64,000 nt of DNA, from assembly GCA_907163375.1 (NCBI GenBank), contig CAJQUW010004466.1, forward strand, positions 23,497 through 87,496, written 5' to 3'. Of this stretch, positions 23,437 through 34,996 are shown piece after piece. The notes under the pieces are model-generated. The model worked only from the letters and a program-made list of their open reading frames with translations. It had not been told where the DNA came from and did no database searches. The stretch is from Prostheceraeus crozeri. Its lineage: Eukaryota; Platyhelminthes; Polycladida; Euryleptidae. The number at the start of each line of letters is the position of its first letter. Position 1 is the first letter of the stretch. The translations under genes were made by a program, and so were the position numbers.

Positions 23437-24315
23437 TTAAAATCAGTTATATAAATATAAACGGTTTGAATGATAATAAAGTCAATGATACTGATATGAT
23501 CAAGGACATGGATGCGGACATAATCTGTTTCTCTGAAACACATTTGAAGGAGGAAGATAATTTTCCCATAATAAATAGATATTCAGGTTGACAAACTGTG
23601 GGAAAGAAATCATTGAAAACAGGAAGAAACATCAAAGGCGTATCAGTATACATAAAGGACAACTTGGATAACGTAGAATTTGAAAATGTCGTGAATGAAA
23701 AAGGAACACTGATAATTACTAAAATTACAACTAAAAAATACGAATACTTACGAGATATATATTTAATAGCATTCTATAGAAGCAACAGGGAATCAAAGTA
23801 TAAAGATAAAGATTTTTACCCAAACATGAAAAAATCATATTCTTGAACACAAAATGGAGAACATAATAATACTTGGAGATTTAAATGGCAGAATTGGTAC
23901 TGAAAACGACAACAAGAAGTATGGCTTACCAAAGAGAAAATCAGAAGATAAAACAATTAATAACTATGGCCATGATATACTTACTTTTTGTAATGAGACT
24001 AACTTGATTATTGCAAACGGAAGATTTGAGAATAGCGACTGTTTAGGAAAGTGTACATTTCACTGTATTCAAAATGGTGTTGTAAAAAAATCCATGATTG
24101 ATTACTTGATCATATCAGAATCCATACTAACTTTATTAAACGAATTTGAAATTGGTAATCCCGTTTTGTATACTGATCATTCACAGATAAAAATTAAACT
24201 AAAAATACTATTCGACAAGGAATCGAGGATATCGAATCCAACGTTTCAAAATATGCGAATATTTCCTTACAAATGGACGAAAGAAAACAGTCTAAAATTT
24301 GATAAAAAATGCTAA
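23437..24315 (+). pseudogene. LINE ORF2 N-terminal APE endonuclease, broken
   Basis: The sequence reads INGLNDNK (Asn of the APE active site), then ICFSETHL (catalytic Glu), then a TGA at 23589 where a Trp codon would fit. A second frame runs 23598-23846 (GVSVYIKD). After a frameshift at about 23850 the frame gives IILGDLNGRIG, SMIDYLIISE and YTDHSQIKIKL, the Asp/Asn, Asp and terminal Asp-His motifs. It ends at 24315, next to an A6 run where a one-base slip joins it to the RT frame beginning at 24309. All catalytic motifs survive as sequence, so decay is recent. Confidence 0.8.
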
Positions 24316-26792
24316 ATGTAAAATGCTCAGAATTATTAAATGAGTTAATAACCAATCCTACAAATACGAGTGAGATATACAGGGAATTGATAACAATTAA
24401 AAATTGCGCAAATAATTCAAAAAATATAATTCATAGATCAAAATATTCTAAAAATATAACAAAATTAAGCAAAATTTACACGAAAGATGTTGCAATATAC
24501 AAAAAAGACAAATCTAATAAAAGTTTGCGAAAACGTATGTATTCAAGAAAAAAATTGCAAAAAGAAATAAGAAAAGAAAAGCGAAAAATGAAAAATGATA
24601 ATTTAGAAAAATTGATAATTGCAAAAGAAAGTAATGATCATAAGACATACTGGCATTTGATAAACAACAAGAAGAAAAAATTCATCACAAGTAATTTAAA
24701 CTCAGTTAATTTCTCAAACGAATTTAAGAATGCCGATATACCTTTGCAGCACATGACAAGTAAGGCAGTAATCGAGCTGACATCTACAATTTCGAATGAA
24801 ATTTTAGATAAAGAGATAACAATGAATGAAATAAAAAGGCATCTAAATGCTACAAAAAACGGCAAGTCAAGCGGATCAGATGAGCTTGCATCAGAAATAC
24901 TTAAAGAATCTGAGAACACTTTGCCTATATTGCTGCTACTATTTAACCAATTACTAAATAATGAAGATGAAATCCCATTTGCTGAAAGTTGGATAGTACC
25001 TGTGTACAAAAAAGGAGATAAGAACGTTACATCTAGCTATCGTCCTATAAATTTAAGTTCAAATGTCGAAATATTGTTGACAAAAATTTTGAATGAAAGA
25101 TTAAATCAATGGCTAAAAGAAAATGATGTCATTCATCTAAGTCAAACAGGATTTCAAAAGGGAAGCTCAACAATGAACAATATTTATATAATAAAAGAAA
25201 TATTGCAAATTTACAAAAATAGTAAACATTCCTTATATGTAAGTTTCATAGATTCGATTCCCAAAGCAATACTTATAGAAAAACTGCATTCATTGCTTCC
25301 AAATAGTGATTTTCTCCACCTTCTGAAAAGATTAATTACGGATAAAAGATATAAAATATTGTTTGTTGAATCTGAAGCATTTAATCTACAAAAGGGTCTA
25401 CCCCAAGGAGATAATTTATCACCAACCCTATTTTCTATATTCATGAACTCTTTGGCGAAAGAAATTTACGCAAATATTGAAGCCACAAATGTCGCAACAA
25501 TTGGCAGTATTCACATACCATGTCTGATATATGCTGATGACATTCTCCTAATGAGTAATGATAAAGCTGGCTTGCTCAAGCAAATAAAAATAGTCGACAA
25601 TTTTTGCAACGTCAATGGTCTTAAAATTAATTACGACAAAACAAAAATTATGATTCATAATGTTGCATCTGAAAATGATTACTTAGGTAATAACTTAAAC
25701 AATCATACAAATCAAATCGAAATAGTCAAAGAATATAAATACTTAGGATTTTGGATATCAAATAGTACTAAAAAACATTTACTTTCACTAACTAAAAAAG
25801 GAAATCAATCATCCTACCTAACCAACAAAAAATTGAAAGAACTTGGAGAAGTTAATGGAACAATTGTAAGGAATTCCTTTGAAATGCTAGCTTTATCAAA
25901 AATGATGTACGGTGGAGAATTTTGCTTTCATAACAAATTGTCTGAATTAAATAAAATACAGGTTCAATTCTATAAACGTTTCTATCATTTGTCAGCTACA
26001 ACTGCAAACTATCGTTTGATAGGTGAGTTTGGATTACTCCCGCTAGAATATTATTTCTATAAAGCAGCAATCAATTTTTGGATTAGAAATATTTTTAGTC
26101 AGAATAAATGTATTATGAAAATTTGCTTTGATCATATTTCACTCAGTTCGAATAGCAATAACTACTTATATACATGGTCTTGGAGAATAAGAGGACTTAT
26201 CAAGCGATTAAATCTATCACATCTTGAAGAAAACATAATCAACTTTAATTTAACTATTGGACAATGTAAAAATATTATTAAAACTAGATTGACTGAACAT
26301 TTTAGAACTGAATGGATAAATGACGCCAAAAGAAGTCGCACTGGAACCGATTATTTGGAATCAGCACAATTTGATTGCTCAATAAAACATTATCTGACCC
26401 TAAATTTAGAACATAAAGATATAGCACCATTGTTAAAAATGATGTGTGGAAATCATAATTCAGCGGTAAGAACAAGAAGTTATAGAAATAGATTAGAATA
26501 TGAAGAAAGAATATGCAGTTTATGCAATGATAGAACAATAGAAACTGTATTTCATTTTATTTGTGAATGTTCAGTGTATAATGATATCAGATTGCGTTAC
26601 ATACCATTTCTTACTGATGTTTCAAAGCAAAATTTCTATGGTTTGTTACAAAGACTGAATGTTGGAAGCATTGTTAAGTTAAGTAAATATATCAAAGCGG
26701 CAAATGACGTCATAACTAAAGCTATGTTGGTTTGCAACCATGCAAATTTGGCTGTAACATCGATTGACAGAGTGAATACAGTTCAACAGTAA
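24309..26792 (+). CDS. LINE ORF2 reverse transcriptase (827 residues)
   Basis: A long open frame covers the RT and C-terminal region of an APE-type non-LTR retrotransposon. Visible blocks are KNGKSSGSDELASEIL, SWIVPVYKKGDKN, SSYRPINL, LSQTGFQKG, KGLPQGDNLSPTLFSIFMN (about residue 360) and CLIYADDILLMS with Asp410-Asp411. The C-terminus carries a CCHC-like finger (ICSLCNDRTIETVFHFICEC). Motif A reads SFIDSIPKA, whereas LINE RTs have F-D followed by about six residues and a second AFD. A small in-frame deletion has therefore removed part of motif A and probably inactivated the enzyme. An Ile/Lys-rich codon bias matches the AT-rich surroundings. Clade uncertain (CR1/L2-like is likely). Confidence 0.9.
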   Translation: MLNVKCSELLNELITNPTNTSEIYRELITIKNCANNSKNIIHRSKYSKNITKLSKIYTKDVAIYKKDKSNKSLRKRMYSRKKLQKEIRKEKRKMKNDNLEKLIIAKESNDHKTYWHLINNKKKKFITSNLNSVNFSNEFKNADIPLQHMTSKAVIELTSTISNEILDKEITMNEIKRHLNATKNGKSSGSDELASEILKESENTLPILLLLFNQLLNNEDEIPFAESWIVPVYKKGDKNVTSSYRPINLSSNVEILLTKILNERLNQWLKENDVIHLSQTGFQKGSSTMNNIYIIKEILQIYKNSKHSLYVSFIDSIPKAILIEKLHSLLPNSDFLHLLKRLITDKRYKILFVESEAFNLQKGLPQGDNLSPTLFSIFMNSLAKEIYANIEATNVATIGSIHIPCLIYADDILLMSNDKAGLLKQIKIVDNFCNVNGLKINYDKTKIMIHNVASENDYLGNNLNNHTNQIEIVKEYKYLGFWISNSTKKHLLSLTKKGNQSSYLTNKKLKELGEVNGTIVRNSFEMLALSKMMYGGEFCFHNKLSELNKIQVQFYKRFYHLSATTANYRLIGEFGLLPLEYYFYKAAINFWIRNIFSQNKCIMKICFDHISLSSNSNNYLYTWSWRIRGLIKRLNLSHLEENIINFNLTIGQCKNIIKTRLTEHFRTEWINDAKRSRTGTDYLESAQFDCSIKHYLTLNLEHKDIAPLLKMMCGNHNSAVRTRSYRNRLEYEERICSLCNDRTIETVFHFICECSVYNDIRLRYIPFLTDVSKQNFYGLLQRLNVGSIVKLSKYIKAANDVITKAMLVCNHANLAVTSIDRVNTVQQ

Positions 26793-27568
26793 CAAAGAGT
26801 GAGACATCGCACTAGAATTTCCAGTCTAGCTTTCTAAGCATATACGAAGTCACCGAGGTCGGGAACATCGCCAATTTAACGTATTTAGTTTTTCATAAAT
26901 CGCGATCCTTTGCAGGTAAGATGAATTGCATTATCATTTACTACTGATTAACATGATACATGCACGTTGCTCAATGACATACATGCATTGCTTATTTATT
27001 AATAACATTCTGTTCCGAACCTCTTAATAATTAGGATTGTATAGCTTGATGTAAAGTAATCTGGGATTCCACTCATTAATAAAACATATAATAAAATCAT
27101 GCCGTTTATATATAAGTCTTCGTTAGTGTGGTTATAATTACTATAATGTGTTGTTTCGTGATTTAGCTTCATTCACTGAAATACATGAACCATTGATTGT
27201 CCTGTCCTTCCTGCATTTCATTCATAGTTTTCATCTTTTCATGACACATCGACATCATTTGTAAATATTCCATACTATTCGCGCATCGTAATAACGCAAG
27301 TGGATTTACATGTATGTATTCTCATTATTTATCTATATCATCAGTGCCCTCATTGACCTGTTGATTTCATTGTTATAATTTTATCACCCCAGAAACGTGT
27401 TTTCAATTTGAGAATAAACGTTCTGATATTCGAAAATATATAGCAGGAAATTCAAAAAGAAGCCAAAAAAGTGGCTGGAATTTGCCTGTTTGCGACAGTA
27501 TGACAAAAGTTTGTGTTTGTCACAGTTAGTCATAGCATGACATATAGACCTTTCAGTGCTCGCTCATC

Positions 27569-27790
27569 TTGAAATCTTTACTAAACTGCTGCTTCTCAGC
27601 GACAAATCGTTATCTTGAAATATCGGGTAAGTCAGATGAGGAGAATCAACTAAAGTCAAATGTCCACCTGGTTACGTTGCCTCTAGGATCCCTTCCCGGT
27701 GTCCCACAAGGTTATATTCTATCTTTGATAATTAACATCTACATCAGCGACATTCCGCAGATAATCGCCAAACAGCATGATTATACATTA
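27569..27790 (+). pseudogene. LINE RT fragment (fingers/palm)
   Basis: The frame contains CCFSATNRYLEISGKSDE and then GSLPGVPQGYILS followed by IINIYISDIPQII. This matches the GVPQGSxLSPLLFNIYISDLP block of jockey/CR1-like RTs, with two substitutions in the SPLLF part. Motifs before and after are missing; an isolated dead scrap. Confidence 0.7.
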
Positions 27791-28928
27791 ACCCTAATTT
27801 ACCCGGGCTACTTTGAGCTCCGAAAACCAGGGACTCTGATTTTGAAGCTGCTATGATGAATTCCACTTTTTTTCTAAAACCGATCATTTGAGCATTTGTT
27901 GGAGATTTATGATGTACGGCTTTCAATAGGAAACGAATAAAGGGAAAATATTGTTGAATCCAAATCATGTGGAAATGAAACACTTAAATTTTTTCTTCCT
28001 GAACTGTATTCGTCTTATCATGATTGAAAACAACTGTCGTGATGAAATCTATAAAACCGATGCAGCTGGATTGTGCTATTGGAAGTCACATCGAACATTC
28101 GCATGAAAATATTAAGAGTCTGAATCTAGTGACGTCTGCACGAATACAGCGGGAAGTCATAAGCAGAAATCGATCTGTTTTGGAAACTCTTGCCATGTGC
28201 ATGTGTAATGCATGTTACACTAATTGCAATGCGTGATTTTCATTCATTCGATCATTTGATGCTTGAAGGGCATTTATTTTTTCAATTTCTTAAATCAAGA
28301 AGATAAAAGGTCAAAAAGAATATACCCGGTGTACTTTAGATGACGCTATTCAAAATCAGCAGGATATTTGAGCACAAAAAACGTGTTTTTGACCCTTTCC
28401 TCGCCATAGCGAACCCCTCGCCAGAACGAACCTGTTACATGGATTCCTCGAAGTTCGTTATAGAGAGTCTCGACTGTGTTTGCTTCTTCCAAAGATCTAT
28501 TATCCGACGCATAGCCGAGCAACTGAAATTGCTGTCAACAAACGGCTGCTGTCCATTCTATTCGAAAAGTCTGATTTTTATGAGCTATCGCATGAAAGCA
28601 TCCTTGGACAATGTTGGGAGTATGCTTGATTGTATTGGGATAGTTAAGTAGTGCTGAGTAGAGCTCAAATAGAGAGTTTTGAAAATATATGTAGATCATA
28701 GATAGTCTGCTACCATCTCAGTTACAACAGGAAAAATACAAAAACAGCACATCTTTATAAACAAATGTATCAAAAGTATCACTGTTGTATGTCGATCTTG
28801 CACTTTCGATCCACTGTTTGTAGCATTGAACTGACAGTATTACTTATAAACCCAATGTAAGCAGTGTGCAAAGTATATTTTTATTTTCGCATCATCATTA
28901 GACAGATGCATTTTTTGCGTGAATGAAT

Positions 28929-28953
28929 GTGTATGAAGTATTACTTCATACAC
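28929..28953. repeat. 25-bp perfect palindrome
   Basis: GTGTATGAAGTA and TACTTCATACAC are exact reverse complements around a single T. No associated gene is seen. Confidence 0.7.
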
Positions 28954-29034
28954 GTATGTACTTAGTCAATGGCCTGTAAAAAATCTGAATTGATCAAGAT
29001 GCATAACTTTGTATGAATCGCAGTTGTATGAAAG

Positions 29035-29205
29035 ATGGAGCAGTATCAAAAATTGTGTAAGGAGCTTCAGACAGGGTTAAAGCAGCTGTACGACTGCCTC
29101 CCTTCTGAACAACCGAGCTTTGAAGTGGGGCTGATAATCACAAGAGCTCGTAAAACTGCCAATTCACCTAGTCTTTATACTATAGAAAAATATCTTGAAC
29201 TTTAA
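29035..29205 (+). CDS. Small ORF, 56 residues, unrecognised
   Basis: A short frame starts at an ATG in good context (A at -3, G at +4). An in-frame TGA lies two codons upstream, and the frame ends with TAA at 29203. The peptide has ordinary coding-like composition (QKLCKELQTGLKQL, FEVGLIITRARK, TANSPSLYTIEKYLEL) rather than AT-driven bias. I do not recognise it. It may be a decayed transposon exon or a genuine small ORF. Confidence 0.25.
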   Translation: MEQYQKLCKELQTGLKQLYDCLPSEQPSFEVGLIITRARKTANSPSLYTIEKYLEL

Positions 29206-31462
29206 TAAATTAAGCATTAAAATACTGAGCAGCCGGCAAAGTCATGATGAATTAAAACAAAGCATCCTATTATCCAGCCGTCCAGCTTGTTCAACCATTC
29301 TAGAATCTGTAAGATAGTTTCGGTCATTTCGGGCCGCACTGACTTGTAAAGGGCGAAACACAACGTCTACGGATGTTGAGAAATTTAGTACTTGATTTGT
29401 TCAAGTTTGAGGATATTCTCCTAAATTAGAGAGAGGCTTTTACCAAGTCCTTTGTTCATGGGCTTCACTAGTCAAATGTAAGACAACCTCGTTTCGTGTA
29501 TGTCTGTACAAAAGAGTACTTTGTATAATTGTCGTGCTACCTGAGCAAGGTAGGTATATGTAGCGCCACTCTAGGCTATTACAAGAAATTGAAAACGAGG
29601 AAATTGCTAGCAAGTCTCTTATGTCTCTGATTTAGTAATTAATGTCAGATACAGCATGCTGACTGTATTGACAATGTCGTCAGCCATTTTCATATGAATT
29701 CAGCAAATATCATCTTATACATTTTTGCAAATGCAGTTTTCTGAAGAGTTTGCAGGAGTGTTTGTGTAAGACAGTATTTTTCCTTTATTAGTATTGTGCA
29801 AATATCATTGTGCAATATGATAGATAAAAAGACAAGGTGACATTTGTTGAATTACGCTAAAAGTGTACAGGACTAATACGCTATTTTGAGTTAGATACTC
29901 GAAAGATGGCGTGCTTACGTAATTCCGAAGCATTTGCTACAAGCAGAAACGTAGTAAATGTCAATTTTTGGTTGCATTTTCAAGATCCCAATGCACTATG
30001 TGAAACAATGGAGAAACATGACCCTCTGATTCAAGTTTCGTTTGGATATAACACACAGGAGAAATTTGATGCGACCTTCACTGTAACCGTAGACTATTGG
30101 AATGTGAAGCATCGCATCTCAGCACATTTTTGATCTTCTCAAGACAATCAAGAGCAGAAAAATTCGCCGTCTCACCTAGGTTACTAATTACATGAGAACT
30201 AATATAATGCATCATACCAAGAGTAACATCTTCGTCAATGATAGGCAACCTGAAAATCATCGGAAATTGCTGCGATACACGTTAAATTATCAAGTGAATT
30301 ACCACACGTTTTCCATGGATATTTCAGATATTTTCAAAAGTAAATTCAGAATTCTTCAACTGAATCATATATGTCTACAGGCCTTATCACATCACCGACG
30401 TGCTGCGTGTTGCGTTTTGAATGTCGCGCGGAGCACAAAGACGTCCACGTATTCACGGAAGAAGTTTAGCAACTGCAATATTATCAGAGAGATTTGTATG
30501 AAAACTTTGATATAGAATTCTTTATCATAGTATCCACAAGTATCACTACTCATCACAGAAATAGATAACAATAAAATCTCTAAACCGGAAATGCAGCTTC
30601 ATGCAATACACAATAACGGCACAAAAATCGTACGTACATAGAACACTTAGATACAATTGTCAGCGACTGCATGATTAAACTTCTGTCATATGCATAATTC
30701 TATGAATTTCATTTCCGGTTCATGCCCCAACTTCGTTCCCCCAGCTGTGCCTCGACCTTGAGTCAATTTCCATTCTAGTCAGCTTCAGACAAACAATACA
30801 TTTCAATGCTATTCATAGCTATCAGTTCACCCATTTCATGCTTGGATGTCTGCTGCAACTGCTTTCGGACAACAAAGGGCGATCAGTCGGAGCATCAATT
30901 TCCCAGAGTCGCCGTATAGAAGACATAAGTAAGGTCGCCGTGGAACGGGAAAATATTAGAAAATTGTGAGAGTTGTACTATGCTGGCCAGAAGTTTAACA
31001 CAATGGAAATATAATGCAAAGTATTCTGCATCTATTTAAAAGAATTTATACTTTCATTCAATCATAGACCAACCGTTCTGGCTCTACAGATATGAAAAGT
31101 ATCGTATATACTCATATAGTCGCATGTTCTTCCCAACAAGCCAAATCACAAACATCACAATTGTGTTAAACTTCTGGCTAGCATTATGCACGTATGTAGG
31201 CATCTACCAAACATTGAACCGGAACTTTTTAAAGAATGTCTCCAACTCGCCTTGACCATCTTTCAGCTTTTTAAGTTGTCAGTTACGTTAGCTAGTCATA
31301 AAAGCGTCTCTAGTTAGTCATAAATTCATCCTGCAATTCAACAGCATGAATGGAAAATTCACGTGTTTATCAATAAATAATATATTCATTTTCATTTAGT
31401 TAATTAAATTGAGCCGAATCGTGTAGTGGATGAAGGAGAATGCATTGATTCTTGCTGGAATC

Positions 31463-32230
31463 ATCATTATCATCATCAGCCTTTATCTGCCCACTGGAGG
31501 GCGAAGGTATCAATATAGCACTTCCACCACCTTCTGTCTCCAGCTAATTGTCACCACTTAATTTTGTTGCAGAACAGCACAATGTCTTCATGCCACTTTC
31601 TTAGCGGTCTTCCTCTTCCTCTTTTCCTTCCCATGGTCTCCATGTTGTTAATCTTTGGGTCCATCTTCTGTCTTCGATTCTGGTATTGTGTCCTACCCAC
31701 TGCCACTTTCTTGCCTTCACCATTTGTACTGCGTCCCTGGCCTTTGTTATTCTTCGCATCCATTCGTTCGTCTTTCTGTCTGTGAATGTTATCTTCAAAA
31801 TTCTTCTCTCCATCTTCATTTGTGTAGCTCTGATCTTTTGTTCCGTCATATTTGCCATTGTCCAAGTTTCGAAGCCGTATTACACATGCTTTTGAGTACC
31901 TTCTGCTTTAGAGAGATAGGCAGACTGCTGGTGAAAATGTCTCGATGTTTGTTGAACACGTCCTACGCTATACCTATCCTCCTAGAAATTTCCTTCTCTT
32001 GGCTCTTTTCTTTGAGACTGAATTGCTGTCCGAGGTATATGTAGTCCTCGGTTCCCTCGATCTCTTTCCCATTTATTTATTAGTTTCGACCGTCTACACA
32101 AGCTGTTAAACACGCCCTTTGTTTATGTGGTGTACATTCTCAGACCGTGTATTTCACTTTCGTTTACTAACTCCTCCATCATGATCTTTAGTTCGTGGCT
32201 GTGCGAGTGGTTGTAAGTGGATAAAGTTGC
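31463..32230 (-). pseudogene. LINE 3' fragment with TGATGA tail (RTE-like)
   Basis: On the minus strand from about 32230, frames read MMEELVNESEIHGLRMYTT, then EDYIYLGQQFSL, then KEISRRIGIA, then KMERRILKITFTDRKTNEWM, then WQWVGHN and GRPLRKWHEDI. This is the standard order of the post-catalytic region of RTE-like ORF2. At least two frameshifts and stops break it. The 3' end carries CTTCGCCCTCCAGTGGGCAG followed by a short TGATGATGATGA-like tail at 31485-31463, as expected for RTE-type target-primed insertion ends. Confidence 0.8.
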
Positions 32231-32744
32231 TCAAAATTTTTGTGTTTGCCGGTATTAAGAGGCTTGCCAAATCTAAATGTGTTTGGCTTTATAGACACGG
32301 GTGAATGAAAATGAAAGGAAATGACCTGAAGACATTCCATGCCAAAAATTGTGACTCTGGGTTTAGAAATTTTTGTTTAATTAGAGAAAACATGCATAAT
32401 TTAATTTAGGCAAAAAATGCAATCTGCGTCCCATTGGATTTACATGTGTTCTTCCTTGATCTTGTCTGACAAGAAGAGGAACTCACTAGAACTCGGCAGA
32501 CGTGCCGATTCGAAGTAGGCATAGGGTGTACATTATTCTGTGAAAGTCTCAATTTCGGCCTCATTCCCTGCAGAAACTCGTTCTGGCTGCCGGACTAACA
32601 TGCAACTCCGCAAACAACAGTGCCCTTCTTTTGCCATTTTACGCTCTTCCAGTATATCCATATGTCCAAATGACAACTTAATAGGGACGTGTCATCATGG
32701 CAAGGGATATTACGAGATTTAATGAGATTTCCAGTTTGTGAGTG

Positions 32745-32823
32745 TGGTCTCCTTGGCAGAGTGGTTAACTGCTTCACCTAGTGATCTTTCGGTCCAGAGG
32801 TCGAGCCCCGAAAGTGTCATCTT
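32745..32823 (+). repeat. tRNA-derived SINE, copy 4 (5' part only)
   Basis: Contains the A box (TTGGCAGAGTGGTTAACTGC) and B box (GAGGTCGAGCCCC) plus GTGTCAT, then diverges. A short palindrome GGGTGATG-T-CATCACCC follows at 32839. Confidence 0.8.
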
Positions 32824-33164
32824 AAATGTCCGATCCCGTAGGGTGATGTCATCACCCGCTCTGGACCTCATAACACGAATGTCCTGAGTTTTCCCCTGTT
32901 GCTGTGATTTGACTAAATTTGATAAGCAACCTTTGCAATGTTATTTTTGAATTAAAGACCGCTCATCAAACTTATTATAACAGCAAACAATAAGCTGTCA
33001 GCAGAGGACACCAGAGTCAGTGAGAGATGCGTGCGTGCTGTGATATCACTTCGCACACACCAAAACACACATCGCTGTCTTGTCTAACATTCGATTCAGC
33101 GTATGCACTATGCAGTGAGGAATGCCGAGGAGAGGATGTGAAATCATCAAGTGAACTAATTTTC

Positions 33165-33416
33165 ATGCGCCTGCTACTTATTTTAATAATGATCTGAAGG
33201 GCCATTATTGTGGAGAAAACTTGTGCGCAATGACATGAATTCTTCGAATCTGTAGGAATTTTGGCAATCGAAGCACTTTGCTGGAACTCACATTAATCCG
33301 AAAGCGACGCATGACTTTTCTTCCTATTTCTGTAAGGTATTAGGAATTCCTTCTTGCCCACTTAGCAAGTCCCTCTATGTGCCGTCGATTTCGTATTAAT
33401 CACACTTCTAGCAAAC
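33165..33416 (+). repeat. Dispersed 250-bp repeat, copy B
   Basis: Homologous to 11061-11311 (shared TGCGCCTGCT, TTTTAATAATGAT, GAATTCTTC, CTTGCCCACTTAG blocks). Same orientation, about three-quarters identical by eye. Confidence 0.65.
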
Positions 33417-33558
33417 CGAAGCAGATAAACAAAATATTTAATTCTTTGTCTGCAATCTATCATTTCGATTTTCTTCCCTTACAACTTCGTCTTTCTCATA
33501 GGAAGAAGAAAATTGGCACGACTGTGAAGATGTAGTTTAAAAGGTTGAGCCTCATGGT

Positions 33559-34814
33559 CCGGGGTAGTGCCCTCGCCGTGCCCGCACCGTTGGCCGCGTT
33601 GCCCGCAGTTCAGTTATTGCTCCTTAGTATGTCAAGATTCTAGCTAACATCGTTTTCTTCCGAGAAACGTGGAAGCTCTCACATCTGACATCGCGAAATA
33701 CTACAAGATGCGCTGTCAGGAAATTCGTTGTTAGCAACGTTATCAGATTAAGACAAAAATACACAATTACTTCTAAGAACTAACAAATGAGCTTGATTCA
33801 AAATCAATCAGCTTGCGATATTAGTCATCGCGGCCTTGTCAGTCTCTCACATTTACCAACTTCTAGAATTAGAGTTTTAAGTGAATACATTTAGGCCAGT
33901 ATGCACTAACAGGGCAGAAAGTTAAGCCACGACTAATAATGCAAATCGTCTCTTCTACGGGTAAGCTCACATGACGAGCCGCGCTTTAAAGCTAGCAGCG
34001 ACGTAAAGCTTTGAGAGTTACGCGGCCACATAATGAGCCGTGCAGCTTGATTGCCACTCGCCACTCGTCAGAATTGTTGGTTACTACGTTAGTTCTAAAA
34101 ATGGATGATCCCATAGCATTAGCTTTGAACTGTGATAATTGAGAGAGGAATTACCAAGGCTCGAAGCTAGCTGTGACAAGCTGCCACCGCGCAGCTGGAG
34201 CTACTAGTGTAGCCGCTCCGATTGAAACACATACAAACATTTTCACAGCGCGGCCACAGCACAGCTCAAAGGCTCGTCATGTGGCCTGACCCTTATTCAT
34301 GGAACAACGTTTGATTCTTAGATTCACGCATTGATGCATACGGCCCTTAGAGATTAAACTCAGGCGTGGTCCTGCCTCATTGTTTTAGTCTAATGTAGTC
34401 TGTTTATGTTATTTAGCATAAAAACTTTCCCATTGGTTGGATAAGCCTCCGACGATGATATACATTATATAGACCTATTCATTGCGGAGCGAAATTCTGA
34501 AAATACCATCGTTCACAGCAAGATAATGAGGCCTATATGCAGAACACTAACATGTACCTAGGTCTAGTCTTCATGAATGGCGACTAATGAATCCGATGTG
34601 ACTAAATTCGATGGTGATTAAATTAAATTATTTAAGAAGTTGAGCCTACATTACTAGTCTACGTCATGTAATCTGCCAGGAACCCCTACCTGCATGTCCA
34701 CTGATCCAGTATGAATTCGCATTTATTGTACATTATTGTAGAAAAGCCATTATTGTACATGCCCGTGCCCGCTGCCCCCAAAATTCGAGATGCCCACAGT
34801 GGGCCCCACCCCAG
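33559..34814. mobile_element. hAT-like element with perfect 8-bp target duplication
   Basis: CTCATGGT occurs at 33551-33558 and again at 34815-34822, directly flanking a 1256-bp interval. The ends read CCGGGGTAGTGCCC on the left and CTGGGGTGGGGCCC on the right in reverse complement. This is similar to the CAGGGGTGGG-type termini of hAT elements. GC-rich GCCCG repeats lie just inside both ends. No transposase frame is visible, and a MITE-like foldback is nested inside, so it is non-autonomous. Confidence 0.85.
33959..34292. mobile_element. 334-bp MITE nested in the hAT element
   Basis: The left end reads GGGTAAGCTCACATGACGAG and the right end in reverse complement GGGTCAGGCCACATGACGAG, about 17 of 20 identical. 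The interior has GC-rich GCGCGGC motifs near both ends. The TIR begins with GGG, as in Harbinger-like MITEs, but flanking bases (TAC and TTA) do not give a clear target duplication. Confidence 0.7.
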
Positions 34815-34935
34815 CTCATGGTGCATCACTCAGCATACTTCATTAATTACTAATGCTGTGTTAGACTTCATAGGATTATGAGACCAAAGATGACTTTGCA
34901 CATTATACGACAAAAATTGATGTTGGAGGAGGAAT

Positions 34936-34996
34936 CACTTGGATCATTGTCGATCGATTTCGCATATTTATTGGTACATCATCAGGGTATCAAGTG
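34936..34996 (-). ncRNA. Candidate hammerhead ribozyme (Penelope/retrozyme type)
   Basis: On the minus strand the order is CACTTG, then ATACC, CTGATGA, a 17-nt helix II region (TGTACCAATAAATATGC), GAAA, a short TCGAT helix III, then a loop ending in CAAGTG. CACTTG and CAAGTG can pair as distal helix I. The invariant core CUGAUGA...GAAA is intact. Helix II is weak and proximal helix I is poorly paired, so activity is uncertain. Sequence resemblance to hammerheads in Penelope-like terminal repeats is by recall. Confidence 0.4.
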
